From: Candidatus Dechloromonas phosphorivorans | Lineage (GTDB): Bacteria > Pseudomonadota > Gammaproteobacteria > Burkholderiales > Rhodocyclaceae | Assembly (NCBI GenBank): GCA_016721185.1 | Contig: JADKIP010000012.1 | Coordinates: 62,001-126,000 of the forward strand | Length of the DNA stretch: 64,000 bases | Direction of reading: 5' to 3' | Shown: positions 28,175 to 39,512 of the stretch, piece after piece | Numbering within the stretch: the stretch's first letter is position 1 | Layout: every line of letters starts with the position of its first letter | The notes under the pieces: generated by a model | Seen by the model: only the letters and a program-made list of their open reading frames with translations | Told to the model about the DNA's origin: nothing | Databases searched by the model: none | Position numbers and translations under genes: made by a program

Positions 28175-29052
28175 GTGTTTCTCCTAGCGCAAGCCTCGGC
28201 GATCCCGTCGTCAATCGACGGGTAGGCGAGGCGTAATTTGAGTTCATTTTTCAGGCGTCGATTGCCGATCCGGCGCGATTCCCGCATGAAGGACATCTGC
28301 AGCGGGGACAACGTTGCCTCCGCCTCCTGACGGCTGATGCGGGGCGGTTTTGGCAGATCAAAAGCGGTTGCAACACGATCGAAATACTCTGCCATTTGCA
28401 GATCTGAATCATCGACCACATTGTAGGCCCGGTTGGCGCCAGCGTGGCGCAGCGCGGCCAGACAAGCGGCGGCCAAATCATCGGCATGAATGTGGTTGGT
28501 GAACACGTCATCCGCCGCGGCCAAGGCCGGCAAGCCTTTTTTCAGGCGCTCGACGGGCAAACGGTCGGCGGCATAAATCCCCGGTGCGCGCAAAATGGAA
28601 ACCCGCACACCGGTTTGCGCGCCCCATTGACGCAAACACTGCTCGGCATCGACCCGCCGCCCGGCGCGCGAACTTTCCGGATTTACTGAGCGTGTTTCGT
28701 CAATCTGCGCCCCGGCGCAATCGCCGTAAACCCCTGTCGTGCTTACGTAAACAAGCTGGCGTGGTAAACTTTTGCCTTTGCCCAAAGCGGCCAGCAAGTT
28801 GCGGGTACGCGTGTCTTTTTTGCCTTCGCCGGGCGGTGGCGCCAGATGCAGGACGATCTCCGCCAAGCCACTCAGGCGTTGCAGACTCGCCCGGTCATCA
28901 AGATCGGCCAACAGCGGAATGGCCCCGGCGGCACGCCATTCGTCGGCGCGGCTGGCGTTGCGAACCAAGGCATAAACGCGATGGCGTTGGGCAAGACGAG
29001 AGAAAATGCGGCGGGCAACATCTCCGCTGCCGACAATGAGAATATTTTGCAC
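28162..29052 (-). CDS. NAD-dependent epimerase/dehydratase family protein (extended SDR)
   Basis: A 296-aa Rossmann-fold protein. The N-terminal dinucleotide motif is IVGSGDVARRIFSRL, and LVYVSTTGVYGD contains the serine-tyrosine region of extended short-chain dehydrogenases. The last lysine of the canonical YxxxK is not obvious, so it may be an atypical or non-catalytic member. It resembles the YeeZ-like group of putative nucleoside-diphosphate-sugar epimerases. Substrate unknown. It is divergent from the ferredoxin-reductase gene with only 33 bp between starts. Confidence 0.8.
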   Translation of the reverse strand: MQNILIVGSGDVARRIFSRLAQRHRVYALVRNASRADEWRAAGAIPLLADLDDRASLQRLSGLAEIVLHLAPPPGEGKKDTRTRNLLAALGKGKSLPRQLVYVSTTGVYGDCAGAQIDETRSVNPESSRAGRRVDAEQCLRQWGAQTGVRVSILRAPGIYAADRLPVERLKKGLPALAAADDVFTNHIHADDLAAACLAALRHAGANRAYNVVDDSDLQMAEYFDRVATAFDLPKPPRISRQEAEATLSPLQMSFMRESRRIGNRRLKNELKLRLAYPSIDDGIAEACARRNTCLS

Positions 29053-29085
29053 ATCGGCATTGTAGCCGAGCAGTCAGGGGAAGAG

Positions 29086-30103
29086 ATGAGCTACCAGATT
29101 ACCGTTCAGCCGAGTGGCCGCCAATTTATGGCCGAGGCCGACGAAACCTTGCTTGACGCCGCTTTGCGCCAGGGTTTGACCTTGCCCTACGGTTGCAAGG
29201 ATGGGGCCTGTGGTTCCTGCAAGGGAAAGGTGCTGGCCGGCTCGGTCGATCATGGCAAAGCGCAGGCACACGCGCTCAAGGACGATGACAAGGCCGCCGG
29301 CATGACGCTCTATTGTTGCGCCCATGCCGAATCGGATCTGGTAATTGAATGCAAGCAACTCGGCTCGGCCAATGACATCCCCGTCAAGACACTGCCCTCG
29401 CGCATCGAAAAGCTGGAAAAACTGGCGCCCGACGTCATCGAACTGCAATTGCGCCTGCCAGCCAATGAGCGCCTCCAGTTCCGGGCCGGGCAGTACATTG
29501 ACATCCTGCTCAAGGATGGCAAGAAGCGCAGCTTCTCGCTGGCCAACGCACCGGAAGACGACGCATTGCTGCAACTCCATATCCGCCACGTTCCCGGCGG
29601 CCAGTTCACCGATCAGTGTATTCAGTACGATGAAGGCGCGCGACATCCTGCGTTTCAACGGCCCGCACGGCACTTTTTACCTGCGCGAAGATTCAGAAAA
29701 ACCAATGATTTTGCTCGCTGGCGGCACCGGCTTTGCGCCGATCAAGGCCATTGTCGAACACGCCATCGCACAGAAAATCCAGCGCCCAATGTTCATTTAC
29801 TGGGGCGCCAAGGCGAAGGTCGATCTGTACCAGAATGCCTTGCCTGAACAATGGGCGGCGGCACATGCCCAGATCAAATACATCCCGGTGCTATCCGAAC
29901 CAAGCCTTGACGACGCCTGGACGGGCCGTAGCGGCTTTGTGCACCAAGCCACAATGGCCGACTTCCCCGATCTCTCAGGCTACCAAGTTTATGCCTGCGG
30001 TTCACCCGGCATGATTGAGACCGTGAAAGCCGACTTTGTGAAACGCTGCAAACTGCCGGAAGAAGAATTCTTCGCGGACGCTTTCAGCTATTCGACAAGC
30101 TGA
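29086..30103 (+). pseudogene. CDP-6-deoxy-L-threo-D-glycero-4-hexulose-3-dehydrase reductase-like, frameshifted
   Basis: About 338 codons in two frames encode an iron-sulfur flavoenzyme. An N-terminal plant-type [2Fe-2S] ferredoxin domain (GCKDGACGSCKGKVLAG, later CCAH) is followed by FAD-binding (FRAGQYIDILLKDGKKRSFSLAN) and NAD-binding domains (LLAGGTGFAPIKAIVEHA, YACGSPGMIETV). The frame changes near 29612; reading one T fewer gives a continuous FTDQVFSTMKARDIL. Everything else is intact, so a consensus error is as likely as a dead gene. Relatives are AscD-like and phenol- or toluate-type reductases; electron acceptor unknown. Confidence 0.85.
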
Positions 30104-30699
30104 TTCTTTTGCTTTTTTTAAGTTGGATCAAATTTCAGCCAACCGGCTTTTGTTGAGTTACCACTAAACACCGTGATATTCGACTTCAAGGCACCGTCGA
30201 ATGAGAGGCATTGGTCGTTCTTAACTATTTTTCGCTGAAAATAAAAGAAGCCATGCACTTCTTCCCCGCATTTCAGGCTCGAGGGACCGCAGTGCGAAAC
30301 CTCAGCAATGCCCAGCATCGCTTGGCGTCGACTTCAAGACCGGCTCTCTTGAGCCAGATAGTTTTCCTCCTTCTAAAGTAGAAATGCAATTCAACTTCCA
30401 CTGGTGGCGGCATTTCGAAGATTGATGGGTTAGCTTCAGGAAGGGATTTGAGCCCACTCGTGCATCCGGAAGAGCGCCGAATTTCGCGAAGAGATTCCAA
30501 GACGTTGATCTTGCAACGGTTGCATATTCCATTTTTTCGCTGATTTTATGCCACCCACTTGTGGTGTCGGAAAAATTTACAACAAGAAGCGAAATTCACA
30601 CTTTATTTGGCTGCTCAATTGTCGAAAAGATGACGAATAGGTCATCTTACGGATTTGGCATGAAGTCTGCTTGACTTCTCGCCACAATATATTCCTTAT
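30104..30699. other. Gene-poor, AT-rich region left of the insertion element
   Basis: About 600 bp with lower GC than its surroundings. Short minus-strand frames near 30118-30532 do not form a convincing gene; they could be a decayed small gene. The perfect inverted repeat AAGATGAC / GTCATCTT at 30627-30648 may be a terminator. The low GC continues beyond the element into the PEP-CTERM gene's upstream region, so the IS probably inserted into an intergenic stretch. Confidence 0.5.
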
Positions 30700-30703
30700 A
30701 TTT
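30700..30703. repeat. Target-site duplication, left copy
   Basis: ATTT directly outside the left inverted repeat, matched by ATTT at 34512-34515. Four bases is usual for IS5-family elements. Confidence 0.75.
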
Positions 30704-30719
30704 AGTCGGTCCTGCAAAA
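30704..30719 (+). repeat. IS left terminal inverted repeat
   Basis: AGTCGGTCCTGCAAAA, matching the inverted right end in 15 of 16 bases. The transposase stop at 30721 lies directly inside it. Confidence 0.85.
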
Positions 30720-31286
30720 TTCATCTGAGCGCTCCGTTCAAGCGGAAATTCTGAGTGAGCGAGTTGGATCGGGCATGGTCGCTGCTGAGGAGCGCAATCA
30801 ACAGCAGTAAAACCGGGCGCAAAAAAGTGGCCTTTAGGCCCAGACGGAGCATAGCCCGCAGCAACCAGCGCAGGTTGTAGCCGGTAGCACACAGCACGGC
30901 ATGCAGGGCATCCCCTGTTGTCCCTGGAGCCAGCAGCGATCCATCCGGTGATCCGACTTGAGGTGGCCAATCGCTGGTTCTACCGCCTGTCGTCGCTTGA
31001 GCCAGCGGCGCTGTTGCTTGGTCAGCGACTTGTACTTGCCGCGATGAATGATCTCCACCTGGGGATTGTCACGATCGACGCCACGAAAGCCCAGATCAAC
31101 CACCACTTCTTTCGGTGACCGGCCCACATCTTCGAGCAGGATGTTCGTCTGTTCGAGTTGTGCTGAGAGAATGTGACCATCATAGGGGTTGCCGGGAAAG
31201 GTTCGCGCCCCGACCATCAGGCCGCTCTTGTGGGTTACGACGATGCTGGCCTTGACACCGAACTCGTAGGGTTTCCGGGCTTTGCC

Positions 31287-33484
31287 GTCAGGTAAGAACA
31301 CGCCGTTACCGGCGTGCTCTCCCCCTCAGAACCGTGCAGGCGAGTTTCCCAGCACACGGCTCAAGCCTTTCAGCAGCCCATCTCTGGACCGGGCAGGTCA
31401 CAACGGAGTCAGATGGCATGGGCGCGTTGTTCAAAGTATGAGGACCATGCCGGATCAAATGGATTGGCTCGACTACAGACTTTCGTGTGGCGTTTGATGG
31501 GCAATTGAGCCAGCCGGAAGAGGACAGGCCGATAGGCCAACTCAGCTGGCTTTGTTGCACATGCAAAGACCCAATCGCGCATACCGTGGCGCTCAAAGTA
31601 GCGCGCCTTGATCCAGCGCATTCCTTGTTCGGATGACGGCGTCTTGCCCAACGCCATACCTTGACCCATATCAGATGATCGATCCGGGAGAAGATATCCG
31701 CCGCCACGACATGTCGATGGTACATGGCCCATCCTCGCAGAATCGGATTGAGTACCATGATCACTTGAGCCTGTGTCGCGGTCCTGTTTGATTTCAGCAC
31801 ATCCGCAACCTTGTTCAATATTGCCTGTTGGCTCTTGCGAGCCGGTTTGATCAGCAGCTTGTTCCCGTACTTGCGCACATTTTGACCAAGGAAATCAAAC
31901 CCCTTGAAATGTGTGTGATCAACGTCTTTTCAGGTGCCAGTTGCAGACCCCGAACCGAGAGAAATGCCTCCACGGCCGGTTTTACGTTCTGCTCCAGCAA
32001 TCGCTGATTCGCTGCCGTCACCACAAAGTCATCCGCGTAACGGATGACGTGCGCTTTCGCGGGCTGTCGTGCATTCTTGGTCGGCCCAAGAGCTTCGCTG
32101 ACCGCACGTTCCAGTCCGTCCAGTGTCATGTTGGCCAACACTGGAGAAACTATTCCGCCTTGTGGCGTTCCAGCTTCTGTCGGAAACTGAGCCCTTTGTC
32201 GACGAACCCCGCTTTCAACCATTTACGCAGAATGACCTTATCCATCGGGATGTTCGCCAACAACCACTCGTGGCAGATGTTGTCGAAGCATCCACGGATA
32301 TCACCCTCAAGCACCCACTGAGCCGAGTCACGCTTTGCCAGCGCACAAAAACATTGCTCGATGGCATCGGCCGTTGAACGCTTTGGCCGAAAGCCGTATG
32401 AGTTCAGGTCGGCCGTGGTCTCTGCCACAGGAATCAGCGCCATTTGCCATAACGCTTGCATCGCCCTGTCATGCATGGTGGGAATGCCCAGAGGTCGTTC
32501 CTTTCCATTGCTTTTCGGGATAAACACGCGCCGCAGCGGTAGCGGCCGATAGCCCCGGTGTTTCAATGATTGAATGGCAGTGAATCTGGACATCGGGGTT
32601 GCCCAGATTCGTCCGTCACCTGCTGTTCGTTTGCCATCATTCTCCGTCACTCGTTTGACGGCTAGACATTTGCCGCTGTACGAGCGGGTTAGCAGGCGTT
32701 GCAGGGATTTCACCTTGTTCCACCGGCCAACCTGTGTTGCCTTGGCAATGCGTCTCTGCAGCCGTGCAACCTCGTCGGTCGCGTGGTTCCAATCAATCCG
32801 GTTCCAAGGACTGGGGTCGGCCGGAGGCGCACCAGTGGAAGTCCTTTTGACTTTCGCCAGGCGAACCCACACCGTCATCTGCTTTCCTCCGATGCTCGGT
32901 TTCTCAGAGTCTGTTGCCATGAAAGACCTTGCGGAAGTCGGCTCGCTTTCGCGCCGGGCAAGGTTGCCCGTATCTGCTCTATTACCGAACAGCCTTGGCT
33001 TTCTCCGCAATCCTTTACCCGCTGTGCCATCAGCTTTCCTTGCGGTTGGCCTGCCGTTGCCGGCGGCACGTCGGGCTTACCGTGTTCCGCATTCATCACA
33101 ACGCGTGGGGTAGGTTCTGCCTGTACACCGGTGGCCTTCTTGTCCGTGTGCCCCATGGTAAAGGAGGGGGCAGCCGACCACTTACCGTTTTGGTTCAAGC
33201 CTGTCAGCATCTTTGGCTTGTCATGCATAACGATGCCTGTAGCAGTTCACTTGCGTTAACCATGCCACTCAGCCTTGCATTCCATCCGCGTTGATGCTCG
33301 CAGGTGACGTCGCTTCTTCGCAGAGAGCGCCGTGATCTAAAGATCCAATACGTTGTCCCCGTGGCTTCACACGACGCCGTTGCCAGCGACGCATGCACAG
33401 GTAGGCTACGGCCGACGGAACGGCCGGTCTCGTCACCAGCCTTGTGAGTGGGCGAGACAATGATGTAAGCGACTTACGTCGCAC
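31287..33484 (-). mobile_element. Group II intron inserted in the transposase gene
   Basis: The intron is in the same orientation as the transposase. The 5' end reads GTGCGACG, fitting the GUGYG rule, and the 3' end reads ACCTGAC. Domain V is visible at 31362-31329: 34 nt starting GAGCCGTGTG, with a GAAA tetraloop and ending GCACGGTTC. Domain VI follows to 31287. Removal rejoins AAG and GGC codons in frame. About 600 nt precede the encoded protein, enough for domains I-III. EBS/IBS pairings were not determined. Confidence 0.9.
31409..32878 (-). pseudogene. ltrA: Group II intron reverse transcriptase/maturase, frameshifted, no endonuclease domain
   Basis: Intron-encoded protein of about 489 codons in four frame segments. 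It starts MTVWVRLAKVKRTS; the reverse transcriptase region includes RPLGIPTMHDRAMQALWQMA, the palm motif AGTPQGGIVSPVLAN and the catalytic RYADD. The maturase X domain follows (NPILRGWAMYHRHVVA). Single missing bases near 32192, 31900 and 31624 each fall in G-rich runs. Relatives normally end in an HNH endonuclease; here the protein stops at FEQRAHAI, about 45 bases before domain V, so that domain is gone. Confidence 0.85.
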
Positions 33485-34495
33485 CTTGCCGATGCATTCG
33501 ACTTCCGGCGCATGCAGGGCATACAGCTTGTTTTTGTCCTTCGGTTGTTGCTTGCGGATGCGTTCGGCCCGTTCGAGCAGCGTGTTCAGAGGAGCGATGG
33601 CACTCGGCGATTCACTGATCGGGCTCGTCAGTTTGCGTTTGATTTCGCGCAGCACGATGCCAAGGATCGTGCGCTGGCGTTTGACCGTGCGCCGCAGACG
33701 CTTGAACTGTTTCGCGTGGGCGTAGCCGCCGGCCTTGCGGCGCAGTTCCTTGCCTTCTTTCACGAAGGTCTGTTTCAAGCTGATCCCAACGCGCTTCGCG
33801 GCTTGCACAACCTTGGCCCGGGCGATTTCCAGCAAGCGGCTATCGACCGGATGGGCGATGGCTTTCTCCTGGACGGTGGTGTCAACAATGACCCGTTCGA
33901 ATTCCGCCGGTCGTATGGCTCTGCTCTGCACGGCCGTGTCGATGGTTGCCTTGAGCAGTTCTTCCACCCCGGCTTCGCCGATGGCCGTGCGAAAGCGGCC
34001 AATTTGGGTGCCATCGCAGGGCAGTTGCGGCGTGTAGTAGTCCTGACCACTAAAGTATTGCCAGACCACGTTCTCCGACCAGCGGGCGACCAGTTCCTCG
34101 TCGCTCAGGTTGAAGGCGTGCTTGAGATAGAGCAGCGCCGCCATCAGCCGGATCGGCAAACGCGGCCGGCCGGCGGCACTGACACCGGCGCCGGCAATCT
34201 CCAACGTCGTCCCGAACAAATCACTGCCTAGCATCACCTTCCCTGCCCGATGCTTGCGGGCAAAGGCCGGCGCCAAAGCGGCTTCGATCTGGCCCCAAGG
34301 CAATCGACCTGCGAGCACCACCAAGGGATGTCGGAGATCAATCATTTGATCGAGTCGGGCGCGGAAAAAATCGTCGGTAGCCATCAGAACTTCCCTCAAT
34401 TTCTCTCAGGTTTCCACAGGCATTATTTTAATTTCTCGGGGATTCCATGGGGAAGATTTCCGGTGCAAACCATCTGTTCATAAGCGTTTCCGGAC

Positions 34496-34511
34496 TTTTG
34501 CAGGGCCGACT
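34496..34511 (-). repeat. IS right terminal inverted repeat
   Basis: Read on the minus strand it is AGTCGGCCCTGCAAAA, the partner of the left end. Confidence 0.85.
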
Positions 34512-34515
34512 ATTT
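34512..34515. repeat. Target-site duplication, right copy
   Basis: ATTT directly outside the right inverted repeat, the same as 30700-30703. Confidence 0.75.
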
Positions 34516-34593
34516 ATTCTCCAAGGCATTGTTTGTACTTTCATTTCCACCGCGCATCTAACACGAGCAACATCAATTATATGAGGAGCAAAA

Positions 34594-35950
34594 ATGAATC
34601 TCCGTTTAGGTCGTTACGTCATTGGAGCAGGAATCCTTTTAACTCTGGCAGGGACAGCCCAGGCAGTGCCTGTAGCGGCAGATATTAATATTCTAGGAGG
34701 TGCAGTTTACAATGATCGTGTTGGCAATTCCCGGTTCTTCTTTGGTGCCAACAATGATTTTATTCGAGGTTCTATTTTTTTGACTCCCTCCCCGGATTCA
34801 GATGCAGCCGCACTTACCACCAACGGCACTAAAACGGAAGTTTCAATTAATCACGCTGTTTTTGGGGCGTCAAATCCTAGCTTGCTATTTTCCGGCGTGG
34901 TGTCTGGCCGGGGTGGGGCTGCAAATGAATATCAGAGACCATTTTTACGGTCGAGCTTTAGTTCATCAGATCTAACTGCGTTGGATACAACAAGAACGCG
35001 CGTAACAATAACCAATGCCGATGCACCAGGATTAAAATCCATTACCGTTGATGCTCCGGATTTCGACCCCAACGCGCTACCGGGCTTTGCAACCAGCCTG
35101 AAAGTTACCGCCGGATCCGCCCCCACCATCGAATGGGCACTACCCACAACTGGCGTTGCTGCAACGACACAGAGCATCCAGATCCGCAGAATCGACGCTG
35201 AGACATCTGATCGATCCAAGATTACCGCGGCAACGCTGGTTCATACCATCGTGCTAGGAGCTGGAGTGACCAGCGTAACGATCCCCAATGGGGTTCTAGC
35301 ATTGAATACCAAATACGAAATAGCAGTACAGGAAGATATACGCGCCGATGGGTCGCTTAAGGGAAGATCCCGTAGCTTTTTCGAATACAGCCCACTTCCT
35401 TTGGGTTCTGCCAATATCGCAGTGTTCCTGCCAAGTGTAGGGCCTAACGGAGAATTTAAATTCGACATTAATGTGACTGCTGGCCAGAAAATCCCTCTCG
35501 ACCCCATCGTTGCGGTCGGCTACGACTATCAGATCGGTGCTGGAGATCCGCTTTTCGCCAGTGTCGAATTACCTGACATTGGCGACGGGCTCTTCGATCT
35601 CTTCTTGTTTATCGGTGGACAGTGGATGTTCGAAAGAGCTTGCCACTGGGGAGGAGTTTTTCTTTGCCGGAGCGGGTGTCGACCGGTTTCGTATCCTCGG
35701 CATCGAACCAGATGCAGGTATCTCTCCCTCTGACCCCACCGCGTTTATTACAAATGTAACCTTTGCCAGCGACGGACGCTTCACCGGGACGATGACCGCG
35801 ATTACCGCTTCGATTCCTGAACCGGTAACGCTGACCATGGTTGCACTCGGCCTAATCGGAATAAGGCTCACATCACGTAAGCGTCATCGCGATCATGAAA
35901 AACTGAACCGAGACAAACCACACACCGTATTTATGGGGATCCAAGTATAG
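34594..35950 (+). pseudogene. PEP-CTERM sorting-domain protein, frameshifted
   Basis: Exported protein of about 452 codons in two frames. The signal peptide is MNLRLGRYVIGAGILLTLAG with cleavage near AQA-VPV. The mature part is Thr/Ser/Asn-rich, beta-type and of unknown function. The C-terminus carries a PEP-CTERM tag: IPEP, a hydrophobic helix (VTLTMVALGLIGIRL), then basic RKRHR. That tag is recognised by exosortase (EpsH/XrtA), which is not in this window. The frame changes near 35630 in TTCGAAAGAG. Such proteins usually belong to exopolysaccharide or biofilm matrix. The IS upstream may have displaced its promoter. Confidence 0.85.
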
Positions 35951-35976
35951 ATTTTTGCTCTCGACGAAAGGCCCTC

Positions 35977-36008
35977 GGGGAGCCCACTAACGTTGCGAGT
36001 GGCTCCCC
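35977..36008 (+). terminator. GC-rich hairpin downstream of the PEP-CTERM gene
   Basis: GGGGAGCC(C)ACT pairs with AGTGGCTCCCC across a 9-base loop, 27 bp after the stop. There is no clear U-tract, so termination is plausible but not assured. The rest of 35951-36244 holds no gene. Confidence 0.45.
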
Positions 36009-36212
36009 TGACCTCAAAGGATTAAGCCCTTGCAGAAGATAAGCGAATTGGAAGATTGATTTTGTCGACTCAAGTTTCAGTCCAGACGCAACACCCCAAG
36101 CTGACAATTTTGATGGTGCTGCTGCTGGCTTTTCGCTAAGTCTGATTTTGGACTTTTCCCGAGTTGACCGTGGCAATTCAGAATGGCCAAGCCGGGCACA
36201 AACCCAGCGCTT

Positions 36213-36236
36213 CAGGCGCTCTCCCGGGAGCGCCTG
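36213..36236 (-). terminator. Hairpin downstream of the small secreted protein gene
   Basis: Stem CAGGCGCT / AGCGCCTG, with further pairing inside, 9 bp past the minus-strand stop at 36245. No strong U-tract follows. Confidence 0.45.
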
Positions 36237-36244
36237 CGCCGAAA

Positions 36245-36909
36245 TCAACGCTCCCAGGCGCAGCCTTTGTAGGTCTGGCCATTGGCAGTGACGGTGGCCG
36301 TCCAGTTGAACACTGCATCCGCCATCGTGTCGCGGCATAAAGTGTTTTCCAGGCGTACTGACAGCTTGCCGGCTTCGGTGGCGCCCTCGAAAGGGCCAGT
36401 TTTCCTTCGCGCTTGAAGGGTGTGTGGGGAGGTTGAGTCCCGGTTTTCGGATTGCTTGAACGAGACCATCTGACCACCCGCAGCCAGCACCCAGCCTGGC
36501 TCGTTGCCCGAGGCGCGCCAGGCCTCTTCCTTGGTGCCGGGCAACTGGCAGCGCCCTTCAGTCTTGGCCATGTTGATGCCGGAGGCTTTCAAGGTGCCCC
36601 CTTCGATAATGCCGAGCAGTTCAACGTAGAGCTTTTTGCCGGAATCGAGGCCGACCATATTTAGCGCCTTGGTCACGAACTGGTCAGTCGAAACGTCCTG
36701 CATGAGGGCGTAACTTTGGTCGCGACAGGGCGCGAAGATGGTTTTTCACCTTGTTTCATCATCTGGCCGTAAGCCAGCCTGGGCGTGGTATCGACCGGTT
36801 TGGGCGCCAGCAATGGATTCGCTGCACTCGCAGGATTAACCGGCTGGGCCTGCAAAACGCCTGCAAACAGGACGGTGGCCAAGGTGAGCGTGAAATGGTG
36901 AATCTTCAT
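36245..36909 (-). pseudogene. Small secreted protein (COG3650-like), frameshifted
   Basis: About 221 codons in two frames. A signal peptide (MKIHHFTLTLATVLFAGVLQ, cleavage near LQA-QPV) precedes a linker, a domain beginning after the break IFAPCRDQSYALMQD, and a C-terminal region with RLENTLCRDTMADAVFNWTATVTANG and a final KGCAWER. The cysteine pattern and order resemble COG3650-type envelope proteins, function unknown. One base is missing near 36740; restoring it joins both halves. No other defect was seen. Confidence 0.75.
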
Positions 36910-36997
36910 GGTGGGTCGCGTTTCATTGAAAATGATCTGCTCATTGTGCCCGCCAGCCGGGCCAAGAGTTTGATGCAGTTAAAAACAACCGGTGATT

Positions 36998-37694
36998 TCA
37001 CTCGCCGAGGTAGGCCGCACGGACTTTCGGGTCGTTCAGTAGCTGCGCAGATTCGCCCGTCAGCGTGATCTCGCCGCTTTCCATGACGTAACCGCGCTGA
37101 CTGCTTTCGAGGGCCAGCTTGGCATTCTGTTCGATCAGCAGAATGGTCATTCCCTCCGCCGCCACAATACGGATGACCTCAAAGATCTTCTGCACCATGA
37201 TCGGCGCCAGCCCCATCGAAGGTTCGTCGAGCAGCAAAAGTTTGGGCCGGCTCATCAGGGCGCGGCCAATGGCGAGCATTTGCTGCTCACCGCCGGAAAG
37301 CGTGCCGGCAAGCTGACTGGCGCGTTCATTCAGGCGTGGGAAATAGCCGTAGATCTTTTCCAGATCAGCCGCAATTTCCGGCTTGTCGTTGCGCAGGAAA
37401 GCGCCCATCGCCAGATTTTCGGCGACGGTCAGGCGAGGGAAGACGCCCCGCCCTTCCGGCACCAACGCAATGCCCTGACGAATAATGTCGTGCGGCGCAA
37501 TCTGGTCAATTTTCTTGCCACAGAAATGGACATCGCCGCCAACCGCGTCGATCACCCGCGAAATTGCTTTCAGGGTGCTGGTCTTGCCCGCCCCGTTGGC
37601 GCCGATCAAGGCAACCATTTCGCCTTGATTGACATGAAAGGTAATGCTGCGCACGGCTTGAATACCGCCGTAGGCAACGTGGAGTCCGGTCACT

Positions 37695-37702
<8 letters not shown>
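36998..37702 (-). CDS. livF: Branched-chain amino acid ABC transporter ATP-binding protein LivF
   Basis: ATPase subunit of 234 aa. Walker A GANGAGKTS (near residue 33), signature LSGGEQQML, Walker B LLLLDEPSMGLAP and the switch histidine region are present. The C-terminus ends with the LivF-type SAQLLNDPKVRAAYLGE. It is the last gene of livJHMGF, overlapping livG by eight bases. The pair LivG/LivF forms the cytoplasmic motor of the importer. Confidence 0.96.
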
Positions 37703-38455
<753 letters not shown>

Positions 38456-38456
<1 letters not shown>

Positions 38457-39512
38457 CACGCATCCCCCTGCAGTTCGCGCTTGCGCTCGGGCGACGGCCA
38501 CAAACCGGCCGGCTTGAAGCGCATAACGAGGACGAGGGCGAAGCCGAACATCAGCAGACGCAGGCTTTCCGGGTCAATCAGCATCTTGCCGAACAGCGCC
38601 ATCTGGGCCGGGCCGACGCCATAGCGCAAGACCTCGGGCAGGATGCTGAGCAAGACCGCCCCGAGAATGACGCCGGGAATATGCCCCATTCCGCCGAGCA
38701 CAACCATCGCCAGAATGGTGATCGACTCCATCAGCGAAAAGCTTTCCGGCGAAACGAAACCCTGCATGGCCGCGAAAATGCCGCCGGCGACGCCGCCGAA
38801 ACTGGCGCCCATCGCGAAGGCCAGCAACTTGAGATTGCGCGTATTGATGCCGACTGCCTTGGCGGCAATTTCATCCTCACGAATCGCCTGCCAGGCGCGG
38901 CCAACCCGCGAGTTTTGCAGACGCAGGTTGATGATGATGGTCAGGATGGCGAGCGCCACGAGCAGAAAGTAGTACTTCTGCGGTCCACTCAAGGAATAGC
39001 CCAAAATTTGCGTCGTACCGGAAAACTTGAAACTGCCGATCGCCACCGGGTCAATCAGCGTAATGCCCTGCGGCCCATTGGTGATATTGACCGGCGCATT
39101 CAGATTGTTGAGGAAGATGCGGACAATTTCACCGAAGCCGAGCGTGACGATGGCGAGATAGTCGCCGCGCAGCAGGCGTTGGCGAACCGAGCAGGACGCC
39201 AAAAACGCAGGCGACCATCGCGCCAATCGGCAGAATGACCCAGAACGGCAGATGCAAGCCGAAATGCGGACTGGCCAGCAGCGCATAAACGTAAGCGCCC
39301 ACGGCATAGAAGGCGATGTAACCGAGATCGAGCAGGCCGGCAAAGCCGACGACGATATTCAGGCCAAGCGCCAGGAAGATGTACAGGATGGCGAAATTCG
39401 TGATACGCACCCAGGCCTGACCGCCCATGGCCGCGACAAAAGGCAAGGCAATCAAGGCGACGGTAATCAGTGTGATGCCAAAGATTGAACGGGGATTGAG
39501 CCAGTTCTTCAT
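38456..39512 (-). pseudogene. livM: Branched-chain amino acid permease LivM, frameshifted
   Basis: Membrane permease of about 352 codons in two frames. The first part starts MKNWLNPRSIFGITLITVA and carries AILYIFLALGLNIVVGFAGLLDLG. The second part continues RGDYLAIVTLGFGEIVRIFLNN and has the cytoplasmic EAA-like loop (GRAWQAIREDEIAAKAVGIN). The break lies near 39178, where family members read GSPTLxLRGDY; two bases appear to be missing or one added. It overlaps livH as ATGA. The rest of the operon is intact in style, so consensus error is likely. Confidence 0.88.

Larger units (their letters stand above)
30721..34384 (-). pseudogene. IS5-family transposase, split by the intron and frameshifted
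   Basis: Two exons flank the intron: 34384-33485 (300 codons, start MATDDFFRARLDQMI) and 31286-30721. Joined, the junction reads CIGK-GKARKPYEFG, exactly the continuous family sequence, giving about 488 aa. DDE-type features seen are IVDTTVQEKAIAHPVDS (first Asp), VVDLGFRGVD (second) and a C-terminal glutamate region KRRQAVEPAIGHLKSDH. One further -1 shift lies near 30912 (GGGG run), after which the other frame continues to the stop at 30721. If the intron splices and that shift is an artefact, the gene would be functional. Confidence 0.85.
30704..34511 (-). mobile_element. IS5-family insertion sequence carrying a group II intron
   Basis: The element is bounded by 16-bp inverted repeats (one mismatch) and a 4-bp ATTT target duplication. 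It holds one transposase gene on the minus strand, split by a 2198-bp group II intron. Without the intron the element would be about 1610 bp, in the range of large IS5 relatives. It sits about 80 bp upstream of the PEP-CTERM gene start. The intact ends and matching duplication suggest a fairly recent insertion. Confidence 0.85.

Noticed and set aside
29600..29640. Programmed ribosomal frameshift in the reductase gene
   Set aside because: No slippery heptamer or downstream structure; similar breaks occur in many nearby genes, so error or mutation is likelier.
30118..30532. Small minus-strand genes left of the IS
   Set aside because: Frames overlap each other, have no ribosome-binding site and no recognisable domain.
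31306..33294. Separate genes for the intron fragments
   Set aside because: Fragments join into one RT-maturase when single bases are restored; the pieces are not independent proteins.
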